DNA from: Cellulomonas edaphi
Lineage (GTDB): Bacteria; Actinomycetota; Actinomycetes; Actinomycetales; Cellulomonadaceae
DNA: 64,000 nt
NCBI RefSeq assembly: GCF_030362815.1
Contig: NZ_JAUCGR010000001.1
Coordinates: forward strand, 984,024 to 1,048,023
Direction of reading: 5' to 3'
Positions 7,886-15,980 of this stretch are shown in pieces; position 1 is the first letter of the stretch; each line of letters starts with the position of its first letter. The position numbers were made by a program, and so were the translations under genes. The notes below the pieces were generated by a model. That model saw only the letters and a program-made list of their open reading frames with translations, was not told the origin of the DNA and ran no database searches.

Positions 7886-9018
7886 CCGACATGACCGCCG
7901 TCGTCTCCGGCTACGGCGCGATCACCGCGCTCGGGGCCGCCGACGACACCTGGGCGGGCGTGCTCGCGGGCGCCACGGCCGCGCGGAGCTGGGAGGACCT
8001 GGCGGACGAGGGCTTCCCGGTGACGACCGCGTGCCGGGTGACGTCGCTCCCGCCGGGTGACCCCGTCCGCCGCGGGCGCGACCTCGCGTCCGCCGCCCTG
8101 GCCGACGCGCTGGCCATGGCTCCCGGGGCGCTCCCGGGCGTCCCGTCCGACCGCGTCGGGGTCTACGTCGGCACGACGATGGGGGAGTCGGCGGGCTACG
8201 AGCGGGCCACCACGGCGTTCGCGGCCGACGAGCACAACGGCGCGGCGCTGGCCCGGCACGTCGCCGGGGTGGTCGGCGCGACCGGCCCGGTGCGGGCGTA
8301 CGGCACCGCGTGCGCGGCAGGCAACTACGCGATCGGGGCCGCCGCGGCGGCGGTTCGCGCCGGACGGGTGGACGTCGCGATCGCGGGCGGCGTGGAGCCG
8401 TTCTCGCGGATCGCGATGGTCGGGTTCGCGCGCATGCGGGCCATGACGCCCGACCTGTGCCGGCCCTTCGTCGCAGGGCGCCGCGGGATGCAGCTGGGGG
8501 AGGGTGCGGCTTTCGTGGTCATCACGTCGGCCGCGCGCGCCGGCCAGGCCCGCGCCGTCGTCGGCGCCCTGGGCCTCGCCTCCGACGCGCACCACCCCAC
8601 GTCGCCGCGTGCGGACGGGTCCGGCATGGCGGCGGCCATGCGCTCGGCGCTGTCGCGCAGCGGTGTGCCCGCCGACGACGTCGACTGGGTGTGCGCGCAC
8701 GGGACCGGCACGCCGCAGTCCGACGCCGCCGAGGCCGCCGCGCTCCGCACCGAGTTCCCGGCGGGCGTGCCGGTCTCCTCGATCAAGGGCGCGATCGGGC
8801 ACACCATGGGCGCCGCCTCCGCGGTCGAGACCGTGATCGCCGTGCGCGCTCTCGAGGCGGGGGTGGTGCCGCCCAACGTGAACGGGCCGTCGGCCGACCC
8901 GGGCCTCGGCCTGGACGTGGTCGCCGCACCGCGGCCGGGTGACGTGCGCTGGGTGCTCAACTGCGCGTACGCGTTCGGCGGGCTGGACTCCGCCCTCGTG
9001 CTGGGGCGTGCGGCATGA
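7882..9018 (+). CDS. Beta-ketoacyl-ACP synthase (KAS I/II-type, Cys-His-His)
   Basis: 378 residues from a GTG overlapping the ACP stop. It is a thiolase-fold condensing enzyme with the complete catalytic triad: Cys144 in YGTACAAG, His273 in VCAHGTGTP and His307 in GAIGHTMGA, plus Lys302 in SIKGA. The GMQLGEGAAF motif is also present. The triad places it with decarboxylative elongating synthases (FabB/F or type II PKS KS-alpha) rather than FabH. It is shorter than a usual FabF (about 410 residues). It is coupled to the degenerate partner downstream (ATGA overlap), resembling KS-alpha/KS-beta pairs in type II polyketide or aryl polyene pathways. No ketoreductase, dehydratase or malonyltransferase lies nearby, so the product cannot be predicted. 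Confidence 0.9.
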   Translation: MTDMTAVVSGYGAITALGAADDTWAGVLAGATAARSWEDLADEGFPVTTACRVTSLPPGDPVRRGRDLASAALADALAMAPGALPGVPSDRVGVYVGTTMGESAGYERATTAFAADEHNGAALARHVAGVVGATGPVRAYGTACAAGNYAIGAAAAAVRAGRVDVAIAGGVEPFSRIAMVGFARMRAMTPDLCRPFVAGRRGMQLGEGAAFVVITSAARAGQARAVVGALGLASDAHHPTSPRADGSGMAAAMRSALSRSGVPADDVDWVCAHGTGTPQSDAAEAAALRTEFPAGVPVSSIKGAIGHTMGAASAVETVIAVRALEAGVVPPNVNGPSADPGLGLDVVAAPRPGDVRWVLNCAYAFGGLDSALVLGRAA

Positions 9019-9506
9019 GCGAGGTCGTGTCGCCGCCGCTGGTCGCCGCCGGGGACGCGGTGAGCGCGTGGGCCGCGGCCACGCTGCTCGACCTGTGGGG
9101 CCCCGACGCCGGGTTCGACGCGCTCTACGTCGCGACGAGCGAGGCGGGCGCGGGCGAGGCGCTCGCGTTCTGGGCCGCGGCCCGGACCACGGGGTTCGCG
9201 CTCGCGGCCCCCGGTGCCTTCCCGTACACGCTCGCCAACGCGCCCGCGGGCCGGATCGGCACCGCGCTCGGCATCCGCGGTCCCTCGGTCACGCTGCTGG
9301 GCTCGCTCGCGGAGGCGCTCGAGGTCGCGGGGGAGGACCGTGCGGACGGGCTCGCCGACCGCGCCCTCGTGGTGCACCTGGACCCCGTGGTCGCCGCGGC
9401 GACGGCCGCTCCGCCGGCCACCCGATGGCGCCTCGTCGACCGGGTCGTCGCGTCGCCGCCCAGCGCCGACGCCCGGCCGGACGTCGCGGCGGCGGCCGGC
9501 CGATAG
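9015..9506 (+). CDS. Degenerate ketosynthase-like / chain-length-factor-like protein
   Basis: 163 residues, starting in an ATGA overlap with the ketosynthase stop. The centre, AFPYTLANAPAGRIGTALGIRGPSVT, matches the dimer-interface segment of ketosynthase N-terminal domains, where it normally precedes the active cysteine. Here the nucleophile position reads LLGS and no Cys is present. The protein ends where the second thiolase half would begin, so it is a half-size, catalytically dead KS-fold protein like the short ketosynthase-like or chain-length-factor partners of some type II systems. It is the last gene of the operon; a convergent membrane-protein gene ends 20 bp downstream. A role as heterodimer partner of the upstream ketosynthase is inferred. 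Confidence 0.7.
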   Translation: MSEVVSPPLVAAGDAVSAWAAATLLDLWGPDAGFDALYVATSEAGAGEALAFWAAARTTGFALAAPGAFPYTLANAPAGRIGTALGIRGPSVTLLGSLAEALEVAGEDRADGLADRALVVHLDPVVAAATAAPPATRWRLVDRVVASPPSADARPDVAAAAGR

Positions 9507-9525
9507 CGCGCTCGGGGTGACGAGC

Positions 9526-10098
9526 TCAGCGGCGGCGGAGCCAGACGACGACGGCGAGCGGCCACAGCGCCTGCGCGCCCGCGACCAGGCGCTCCGTCAG
9601 GCCGACGGCGTCGCCGTCGCGCTGGAGCTCGAGCACGAAGGCCCCGAGCAGGCCGACGAGCACCACGGACGCGGCGATCCCCACCGCGGGCCGCAGCGCG
9701 CCGGTGCCGCCGCGCCGCCAGGCCAGCGCGGGCCACAGCGCGAGCGCACCGAAGCCCACCGCGGCGGCGACCCCGTGCGGGTGCGGGTAGGTGTCCACCG
9801 GCAGGGCCGCCACCGCGAGCGTCGCGAGACCGCCGACGGCGTGCAGCACCCGGGCAGGCCTCGGCACCGGCCGCAGCCCGGCCGCGGTGAGCACGTGCGC
9901 GACGCCGGTGACCGCGAGACCGGCGGTCATGATCCACGGGTCGGTCGCCGTGGTCGCGGCGAGGTCGCTGATGGTGCTGGCCACCGGGTCGAAGGACGGC
10001 TGGCGCGCGGCGGCGATCGTCCAGCCGCCGATCATGGCGACAGGGGCGGCGAGCGCGGAGGCGACCGACCAGCGGGGGACTGCGGAGCGGCGCGTCAT
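9526..10098 (-). CDS. DUF998 family membrane protein
   Basis: 190 residues with six predicted transmembrane helices. The N-terminal FDPVASTISDLAA motif after the first helix, and the later GVAHVLTAAGL and LPVDTYPHPHG segments, are characteristic of DUF998 proteins. Function of the family is unknown. It faces the ketosynthase operon convergently with a 19-bp gap and is probably not part of it. Upstream lies a tandem-repeat region. Confidence 0.85.
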   Translation of the reverse strand: MTRRSAVPRWSVASALAAPVAMIGGWTIAAARQPSFDPVASTISDLAATTATDPWIMTAGLAVTGVAHVLTAAGLRPVPRPARVLHAVGGLATLAVAALPVDTYPHPHGVAAAVGFGALALWPALAWRRGGTGALRPAVGIAASVVLVGLLGAFVLELQRDGDAVGLTERLVAGAQALWPLAVVVWLRRR

Positions 10099-10170
10099 GG
10101 CGGCCTCACGCTAGCGGGGCGTCGGCGCTGCCGCGCGCCGGTGCAACCCGCACGCCGGTGCAGCCGCACC

Positions 10171-10250
10171 TCGGTGCCGGTGACCCTCGGTGCCGGTGAC
10201 CCTCGGTGCCGGTACCCGTCGCTGCCGGTGCCCGTCGGTGCCGGTGACCT
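10171..10250. repeat. 16-bp tandem repeat, five copies
   Basis: Five head-to-tail copies of a 16-bp unit, TCGGTGCCGGTGACCC, start at 10171, 10187, 10203, 10219 and 10235. The first two are identical; the others carry one to three changes. It lies in the gap between the divergent DUF998 and DNA polymerase genes. Confidence 0.85.
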
Positions 10251-10282
10251 GGGCTGTGGGCGGTGTGCGGCAGGCTGAGGGC

Positions 10283-11974
10283 GTGCTCATGGTCGTCGCC
10301 CCGCCCGCGCCCGTGCGCGCGGGTCCCGAGGGAGCCGACGGGCTGGTCCGCGTCGGCGAGGTCCCGGGCGACGTCGCGCCGCACGGCGTGGTCGGCGCGG
10401 CGGTGGGCGGGGAGAAAGCCGTGCGCTGGGCATGGGACGACACCGCCCGCTGGTACCCGCGCCTGCTGGCCGACGGAGTGCGGGTGGAGCGGTGCCTCGA
10501 CCTGCGGCTCGCGCACCGCCTGCTGCGGGGCTCGGCCACGACGGCGGGCTCGCGGCTCGCGACCGGCCCGGTCGGACCGTTCGACGGCACCCCGGACGCG
10601 CCGCCGGAGCCGGATGCGGTCGACTCGCTGTTCGACGTGGCCCGCACGGAGGACCGGCCCGGCGCGGACGAGCTGCTCGCCGAGATCGGCACGCAGGACG
10701 AGGCGGTCGCCGGTCACGCGCGGCTGCGGCTGCTGCTGGTCGCCGAGTCGGCGGGGGCGCTCGCCGCGGCGGAGATGCGCCACACGGGCCTGCCGTGGGA
10801 CAGGGCGGTGCACGACGAGGTGCTGGCCGAGCAGCTCGGCCCGCGCCCGCTCGGCGACGCGCGTCCGCCGCGGATGGCCGAGCTCGCCGAGCAGGTGCGC
10901 GCCGAGCTGGGCGCGCCCCGCCTCAACCCGGACTCGCTGCCGGACGTGCTGCGCGAGCTGAGACGCAACGGGCTGGCGGTGAACTCCACCAGCAAGTGGG
11001 AGCTGCAGGGTGTGGACCACCCCGCCGTCGCGCCCCTGCTCGCGTACAAGAAGCTGTCGCGACTGAACAGCGCCAACGGCTGGACCTGGCTGGACCGGTG
11101 GGTGCCCGACGGGCGATTCCGGCCCGAGTACGTGGTGGGTGGCGTCGTCACCGGGCGCTGGGGGTCGAGCGGTGGCGGTGCGCTGCAGCTGCCCAAGCAG
11201 GTGCGCCGCGCCGTCCGGGCCGACGACGGCTGGCGGCTGGTGGTGGCCGACGCCGCGCAGCTCGAGCCGCGCGTGCTGGCGGGGCTGGCGCGCGACGAGC
11301 AGATGGCGGAGGCGGGGCGCGGACGCGACCTCTACCAAGGCATGGTCGACGCGGGTGTCGTCGACTCCCGCGACCACGCCAAGCTGGGCATGCTGGGCGC
11401 GCTCTACGGCGGCACCACCGGGCAGAGCGCGGCCGTCCTGCCCCGCATCAACCGGGCCTTTCCCGCGGCCATGGCCCACGTCGAGGCGGCCGCGCGCGCC
11501 GGCGAGCGGGGCGAGGTGGTCAGCACCCTGCTGGGCCGCAGCTCGCCTCGCCCGGGTGCGCAGTGGAACCAGGTCCAGGCCGACGCGCTCGACGACGACG
11601 CGGGCGCGGGCGCGCAGTCCCGGGCGCGGTCCCAGACCCGCGCCTGGGGGCGCTTCACGCGCAACTTCGTGGTGCAGGGCACCGCGGCGGAGTGGGCGCT
11701 GTGCTGGATCGCGGAGGTGCGTCGGCGGCTGTGGGCGATGGGGGAGGCGGGAGGCGAGGGGCGGGTACCCGCGCCGTTCGCACGCCGCCCGCACCTGGTC
11801 TACTTCCTGCACGACGAGCTGGTGATCCACGCGCCCGACGAGCTCGCCGACGCAGTCGCCGACCAGGTGCGCGCGGCCGCCGCCGCGGCCGGGCGGCTGC
11901 TGTTCGGCGACTTCCCCGTCGACTTCCCGGTCAGCCTGGCCGCGGCCCGTTCCTACGCGGACGCGAAGGGCTAG
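10283..11974 (+). CDS. Stand-alone family A DNA polymerase (bifunctional 3'-5' exonuclease/polymerase type)
   Basis: 563 residues from GTG 10283; ATG 10289 is an equally possible start. The C-terminal half carries family A palm and finger motifs: motif A VVADAAQLEPRVLAGLA (the usual DxSQIE appears as DAAQLE), motif B around AKLGMLGALYGGTTGQSA, and motif C FLHDELVIH with the catalytic Asp-Glu. The N-terminal 200 residues replace the proofreading region and lack obvious DxE exonuclease residues, and there is no 5' nuclease domain, so this is not the housekeeping polA (about 880-900 residues). Proteins of this type are annotated in many actinobacteria as a second family A polymerase of unknown physiological role. 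A CAGGCT box 6 nt upstream of the GTG suggests a leaderless transcript. Confidence 0.85.
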   Translation: MLMVVAPPAPVRAGPEGADGLVRVGEVPGDVAPHGVVGAAVGGEKAVRWAWDDTARWYPRLLADGVRVERCLDLRLAHRLLRGSATTAGSRLATGPVGPFDGTPDAPPEPDAVDSLFDVARTEDRPGADELLAEIGTQDEAVAGHARLRLLLVAESAGALAAAEMRHTGLPWDRAVHDEVLAEQLGPRPLGDARPPRMAELAEQVRAELGAPRLNPDSLPDVLRELRRNGLAVNSTSKWELQGVDHPAVAPLLAYKKLSRLNSANGWTWLDRWVPDGRFRPEYVVGGVVTGRWGSSGGGALQLPKQVRRAVRADDGWRLVVADAAQLEPRVLAGLARDEQMAEAGRGRDLYQGMVDAGVVDSRDHAKLGMLGALYGGTTGQSAAVLPRINRAFPAAMAHVEAAARAGERGEVVSTLLGRSSPRPGAQWNQVQADALDDDAGAGAQSRARSQTRAWGRFTRNFVVQGTAAEWALCWIAEVRRRLWAMGEAGGEGRVPAPFARRPHLVYFLHDELVIHAPDELADAVADQVRAAAAAAGRLLFGDFPVDFPVSLAAARSYADAKG

Positions 11975-11975
11975 T

Positions 11976-11998
11976 GGGGATCCGAAGGATCCTGCCCC
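11976..11998. terminator. Possible bidirectional terminator hairpin
   Basis: GGATCC at 11978-11983 and 11987-11992 form a stem around GAA, flanked by GG and CCCC. It lies between the convergent polymerase and pstB genes. The stem is short and there is no T-run. Confidence 0.35.
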
Positions 11999-12004
11999 GA
12001 CCGC

Positions 12005-12922
12005 TCAGCCGAACCGGCCGTTGACGTAGTCCTCGGTGCGCGAGTCGCGGGGGGTGCCGAACACCTGCGTGGTCGGGCCGTGCTCGACGATCCCGCCCGG
12101 GACGCCGTGCTCGGCGAGAAAGAAGGCGCACTGGTCGGAGACGCGCGCGGCCTGCTGCATGTTGTGCGTGACGATGACGATGGTGACCTCGCCCGCCAGC
12201 GCGCCGATGGTCTCCTCGACGCGGCGCGTGGAGGTGGGGTCGAGCGCCGAGCAGGGCTCGTCCATGAGCAGCACCTTGGGCCGCACGGCGAGCGAGCGCG
12301 CGATGCACAGGCGCTGCTGCTGCCCGCCCGACAGGCCGCCGCCGGGGGCGCGCAGCCGGTCCTTGACCTCGTTCCACAGGCCGGCGCGCGTGAGGCACTC
12401 CTCCACGAGCGACGCGCGCTCGCCGGCGGAGATCCGCACGCCCGTGAGCGACAGACCCGCGGTGACGTTGTCCTGGATGGACATCGCCGGGAACGGGTTG
12501 GGCTTCTGGAACACCATGCCGATGTTGCGGCGGGCGTCGGTGACGCGGCGCACGGGGTCGTAGATGTCGCGCCCGTCCAGCAGCACCTCGCCGGCCAGCG
12601 CGGCACTCGGGATCAGCTCGTGCATCCGGTTGAGGATGCGCAGGAAGGTGGACTTGCCGCAGCCCGACGGGCCGATCAGCGCGGTCACCTTGCCCGCAGG
12701 CATCGCCAGCGACACGCGCTCGAGCACCTTGTGCGTGCCGAACCACGCCGAGACGGCGCGCGCCTCCATGGCCGGCAGCGTCACCTCGGTGGGGACGGGG
12801 GCCAGGACCTGGGTCGGCTGGTCGGGCAGGGCCGGGGCCTCGGGGGCCAGGGCGACGAAGGAGTCCACGCTCACCTGGGCACCTTGGCGCATCGAGGTGG
12901 CCGACGGGTGAACGCCGGGCAT
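12005..12922 (-). CDS. pstB: Phosphate ABC transporter ATP-binding protein PstB
   Basis: 305 residues. It has an ABC ATPase core with Walker [10 protein letters not shown], the PstB-typical stretch [24 protein letters not shown]-loop [11 protein letters not shown], signature LSGGQQQR and Walker [14 protein letters not shown], then the H-loop [12 protein letters not shown]. The PNPFPAMSI and NRMHELIP segments identify PstB among ABC ATPases. It energises inorganic phosphate import through PstC/PstA. About 50 residues precede the usual PstB N-terminus; GTG at 12874, preceded by AAGGTG, is a likely alternative start that would remove 16 of them. It is the last gene of the minus-strand pst operon, separated from the permease genes by four other genes, an unusual order. 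Confidence 0.95.
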   Translation of the reverse strand: MPGVHPSATSMRQGAQVSVDSFVALAPEAPALPDQPTQVLAPVPTEVTLPAMEARAVSAWFGTHKVLERVSLAMPAGKVTALIGPSGCGKSTFLRILNRMHELIPSAALAGEVLLDGRDIYDPVRRVTDARRNIGMVFQKPNPFPAMSIQDNVTAGLSLTGVRISAGERASLVEECLTRAGLWNEVKDRLRAPGGGLSGGQQQRLCIARSLAVRPKVLLMDEPCSALDPTSTRRVEETIGALAGEVTIVIVTHNMQQAARVSDQCAFFLAEHGVPGGIVEHGPTTQVFGTPRDSRTEDYVNGRFG

Positions 12923-12932
12923 CGGGCGGCTG

Positions 12933-13838
12933 TCAGACGAGGTTGGGCAGCAGGACGAAGATCTGCTCCGCCACGAGCACGCCGCACAGCAGGAGCAGCG
13001 GGAGACCCACGACCCACGCCTGCCAGTGGCCCCACCAGCGACGCAGCGCCGCGACGAGCACGGCGGAGGCGGCCAGGGCTGCGAGGGCCAGCAGCAGCAG
13101 GGGCCAGGCGTCGTCGTCGCCGGCGAACGCCGCCTCGTCGTCGGACAGCAGCACGGGGGTCAGCACGGCCCGGGGGGTGGGGAACGCCTCGCCGACGAGC
13201 GCGGCGTCCACCCGCAGCACGTCGTCGGGCGCCCATCGGGGGCCGGTGGCGCTGACGAGCGTCAGCCTTCCCGCGCCGGCGGCGAGCGGGTCGGGCAGCG
13301 GGTCGCCCGTGCGGCGCAGGCCCGTGACCGCGTAGGTGGCCTCCCCCTGGCCCGTGACGGTCGTGATCACGTCACCCTGCCGCAGCGTGTCGAGGTCGGC
13401 GAAGACGCCGCCGTACGCGCCGTGCCGGCCCATCACCACGACGGGCCCGGCCTGGCCGGGGAGCGCGGTGTCGCGGCGGTGGCCCGGCCCCGACAGCAGC
13501 GTCTTCGAGGTCGTGCCCTCGAGGACCACGTCGTCCACCCCGAGCCGCGGGATCGTGAGGATCGCCACGGGTGTGCCCGGCGCCAGCAGCCGGTCGGCCG
13601 ACGTGACCTGGCCGACCGGCGCCGTGCCGTTGGCCAGCTGGGCGCGGAACGCCCAGCTGGCCACGTCCTGGTCCCGCTCGTACCGCAGCGGTGAGACCAC
13701 CAGGGCGTTGACCACGATGCCCAGCGCCAGGGCCGCGACGATCGCGAGGGTGGTGCCCACCAGGCGAGCGCGCTCGCTGGCAGGGACCGGCCGGATCGCG
13801 GCGTCGAGGCTCGACGCCTCGGGCATCGTGGTCGTCAC
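12933..13838 (-). CDS. Sortase-fold membrane protein lacking the catalytic cysteine (pseudo-sortase)
   Basis: 301 residues: cytoplasmic N-terminus, one TM at about 28-50, an extracytoplasmic sortase-like domain (about 85-215) and two C-terminal TM helices. Sortase landmarks are [49 protein letters not shown] and [12 protein letters not shown]. In active class D/E-like enzymes the last motif reads TLxTC; here it is SA, so Ala197 occupies the Cys position. The usual GHR is GRH, which displaces the catalytic His by one residue (His139). Arg201 is kept. The protein is therefore probably not a transpeptidase. It lies one base after a binding-protein gene and 10 bp before pstB. A scaffold or substrate-holding role for the surface binding proteins is a guess. 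Confidence 0.75.
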   Translation of the reverse strand: MTTTMPEASSLDAAIRPVPASERARLVGTTLAIVAALALGIVVNALVVSPLRYERDQDVASWAFRAQLANGTAPVGQVTSADRLLAPGTPVAILTIPRLGVDDVVLEGTTSKTLLSGPGHRRDTALPGQAGPVVVMGRHGAYGGVFADLDTLRQGDVITTVTGQGEATYAVTGLRRTGDPLPDPLAAGAGRLTLVSATGPRWAPDDVLRVDAALVGEAFPTPRAVLTPVLLSDDEAAFAGDDDAWPLLLLALAALAASAVLVAALRRWWGHWQAWVVGLPLLLLCGVLVAEQIFVLLPNLV

Positions 13839-13839
13839 G

Positions 13840-15870
13840 TCACTTGCCCTGCGTGACCGTCTTGGCCGCCGACGCCTTGGCGTTGACGGTCGCCGAGCCC
13901 GTGTAGGTCACGACCAGCGTGTGCTTGCCGGCCTTGAGCCTCGGGAGCTTGACGGTCGCCTTGCCGCCCTTGAGCGTGACGGTCTTGATGACCTTCTTGC
14001 CGTCCTTGATCGTCGCCTTGCCGGTGGGCGTGACGCCCGTCGCGGAGACGGTGATCTTCAGCGTGGCGTACGCGCCCTTGGCGACCTTCGTGGGCGCCGT
14101 GAAGGAGACCTTCGGGGTCGCCTTGGCCACCTTGACCGTGACGACCGCGCTGGTGCTGCTCTTCACGACGGTGGGGGCGGACGAGGTGTAGAACGCCTTG
14201 ATCGCGTACGACGTCTTGGTGGCCTTGAGGGCGAGCGCGGCCTTGGCGGAGGCGACCTTGACGGTGGCGAGCTTCCTGGTGCCGTCGTAGAACGCGACCG
14301 AGCCGGCCGGCGTCTTGGAGGCGGCGACCGTGGCCGTCAGCGTGAACGACCTGCCCACCACGGGCTTGGCGCTCGAGGCGACCTTGACGCTCGACGCGAC
14401 TGCCGGGACCACGGGGACCGGGGTGACCTCGAGGGTCGAGGCCGGCGAGGTGGACGACGCCACGCCCAGGAGGTTGGGCAGGAACACGGCCGTGACCGAC
14501 TGGACGCCGACCGTCGAGGTGGTGATCGAGCCGGAGCCGGTGGTGGAGCCCGCCGCGACCGGGACAGAGCCCAGCAGCGTGGAGCCGTTGTAGAGCCGCA
14601 CGGTGCCGCCGCCGTTGCCGACGGAGCTGACCGAGACGTTCGCCGTGACCTTCTGGCCGGAGACGACGGAACTCGACGAGAGGGTCAGGCCCGTCTCGCT
14701 GGTCGAGGGCTTGTAGGCGCGCGTGGTGGTGTCACCGCACGCCGTCGAGCCGGTCAGGAGGCCGAAGCCGAACGCGGTGATGGTGCCCGTCTGCTGGCAC
14801 ACGCGCGACGTCGAGCCGACGAAGGTCTTGGCGATCTCCGAGGTGGGGTCGTCCGCCAGGACGGAGGGGACGATGTTGTAGACGGGCCGGGTGAACGCGT
14901 TGTACGACGGGTTGAGCGCGAAGCTTCCAGCCGAACCCGTCGTGGCCGCCTGGCTGTTGACGGCGTTGATGCGCACACCGGCGCGCAGGTCGGGCGTCTT
15001 GGCGTTGCCCTGCGCCACCCACTGCGCGATCGAGAACGGCGCGATCGCACCGGAGTCCTGCGCGTCGGTGCCCGACACGAGCGAGCCGCCCTGGTGCTCC
15101 TGCACCGCGTTGCCGGCGAAGTCCTTGTCCTTGAGGTTCGGGTAGGTGCCCGCGGAGATGTTCGCCTCGGTGATGCCCATCTGGCCGAGCCAGTAGGAGC
15201 GGGTGCCCGAGCCGACCGCGGGCAGGAACGTGGTGATCGGGGTCGCGACGTCGCCCGCCTGGAGCGCGTACGCGGGACCCTCGAGGTGGGTGCTGCTCCC
15301 GTTGACGATCACCTGCGTGAGCTCGCCCTTGAAGATCGAGACGATCTGGGCCTTGGTCAGGTCGGTCGGGATGACGCTGTTGGGGGCGGTCGCGTAGGAC
15401 ACGGCGTCCACCGCGAAGGGGATGTACGTCAGCACGCCGTCGTCGGCCACGTCCGCGCTGCCAGCGCCGCCGGAGCTGCGGGCGAACTGGACCTGGCCGG
15501 CGATCGTCGAGGTCGTGACCGTGACCGGAGAGGAGTTGAAGACCGGGATGGCGGCGGTCTCGGTCTGGCCGATGGCCACGCGCAGCAGGTCGCGCCCGCC
15601 GCCCGAGTTGTTCGCGCGCGGGACCGCGACGCCGCCCGCACGCGTGAGCACGGAGGCGCTGCCGGTCGCGTCGTAGGACGCCAGGACGTTGCCGCCGATC
15701 GCGGTGGCGAGCCCGCCCACGACGGCCTGCGTGGTGTCCGAGCCGAGGCCCACGAGCGTGCCGAACGTGCCGGGCGTGGGGTCGGCCTGGGCCGGCGCGA
15801 CGACGGCACCGAGCGCGAGCGCCGCCATCCCGGCGCACAGGCCGAGCTTTCCGAAGGTAGAAACCTTCAT
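13840..15870 (-). CDS. Secreted PstS-type binding protein with C-terminal Ig-like repeats
   Basis: 676 residues. It has a signal peptide of about 29 residues (hydrophobic core LGLCAGMAALALGAVV, cleavage after AQA). Residues 30-390 resemble a type II periplasmic binding domain of the PstS class: GLGSDTTQAVVGG near the start, the GGGRDLLRVAIGQTE anion-loop region, and TKAQIVSIFKGELT in the middle. Residues about 395-676 are Ser/Thr/Lys-rich bacterial Ig-like repeats, each with a SGTVRLY / GSVAFYDG / GKATIKDG turn. There is no LPxTG or C-terminal membrane anchor. A good SD (GAGAGGAA) lies 7 nt upstream. It is in the pst operon after a 110-bp gap. The Ig tail suggests cell-wall or polysaccharide association. 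The ligand, presumably phosphate or a phosphorylated compound, is inferred. Confidence 0.8.
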   Translation of the reverse strand: MKVSTFGKLGLCAGMAALALGAVVAPAQADPTPGTFGTLVGLGSDTTQAVVGGLATAIGGNVLASYDATGSASVLTRAGGVAVPRANNSGGGRDLLRVAIGQTETAAIPVFNSSPVTVTTSTIAGQVQFARSSGGAGSADVADDGVLTYIPFAVDAVSYATAPNSVIPTDLTKAQIVSIFKGELTQVIVNGSSTHLEGPAYALQAGDVATPITTFLPAVGSGTRSYWLGQMGITEANISAGTYPNLKDKDFAGNAVQEHQGGSLVSGTDAQDSGAIAPFSIAQWVAQGNAKTPDLRAGVRINAVNSQAATTGSAGSFALNPSYNAFTRPVYNIVPSVLADDPTSEIAKTFVGSTSRVCQQTGTITAFGFGLLTGSTACGDTTTRAYKPSTSETGLTLSSSSVVSGQKVTANVSVSSVGNGGGTVRLYNGSTLLGSVPVAAGSTTGSGSITTSTVGVQSVTAVFLPNLLGVASSTSPASTLEVTPVPVVPAVASSVKVASSAKPVVGRSFTLTATVAASKTPAGSVAFYDGTRKLATVKVASAKAALALKATKTSYAIKAFYTSSAPTVVKSSTSAVVTVKVAKATPKVSFTAPTKVAKGAYATLKITVSATGVTPTGKATIKDGKKVIKTVTLKGGKATVKLPRLKAGKHTLVVTYTGSATVNAKASAAKTVTQGK

Positions 15871-15980
15871 CTGACTGTTCCTCTCCGAGGCATGAGAATC
15901 GACGCGATTCCCGCGTCGCGCCGAACGTTAGGGACGCCGGGCGAACGCGGGCGGTCCAGCAGGAAAACCCGGGACGGTCG

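Noticed and set aside
15890-15915. Internal attenuator in the pst operon (GAATCG/CGATTC repeat)
   Set aside because: The stem is only 6 bp and no convincing terminator structure follows.
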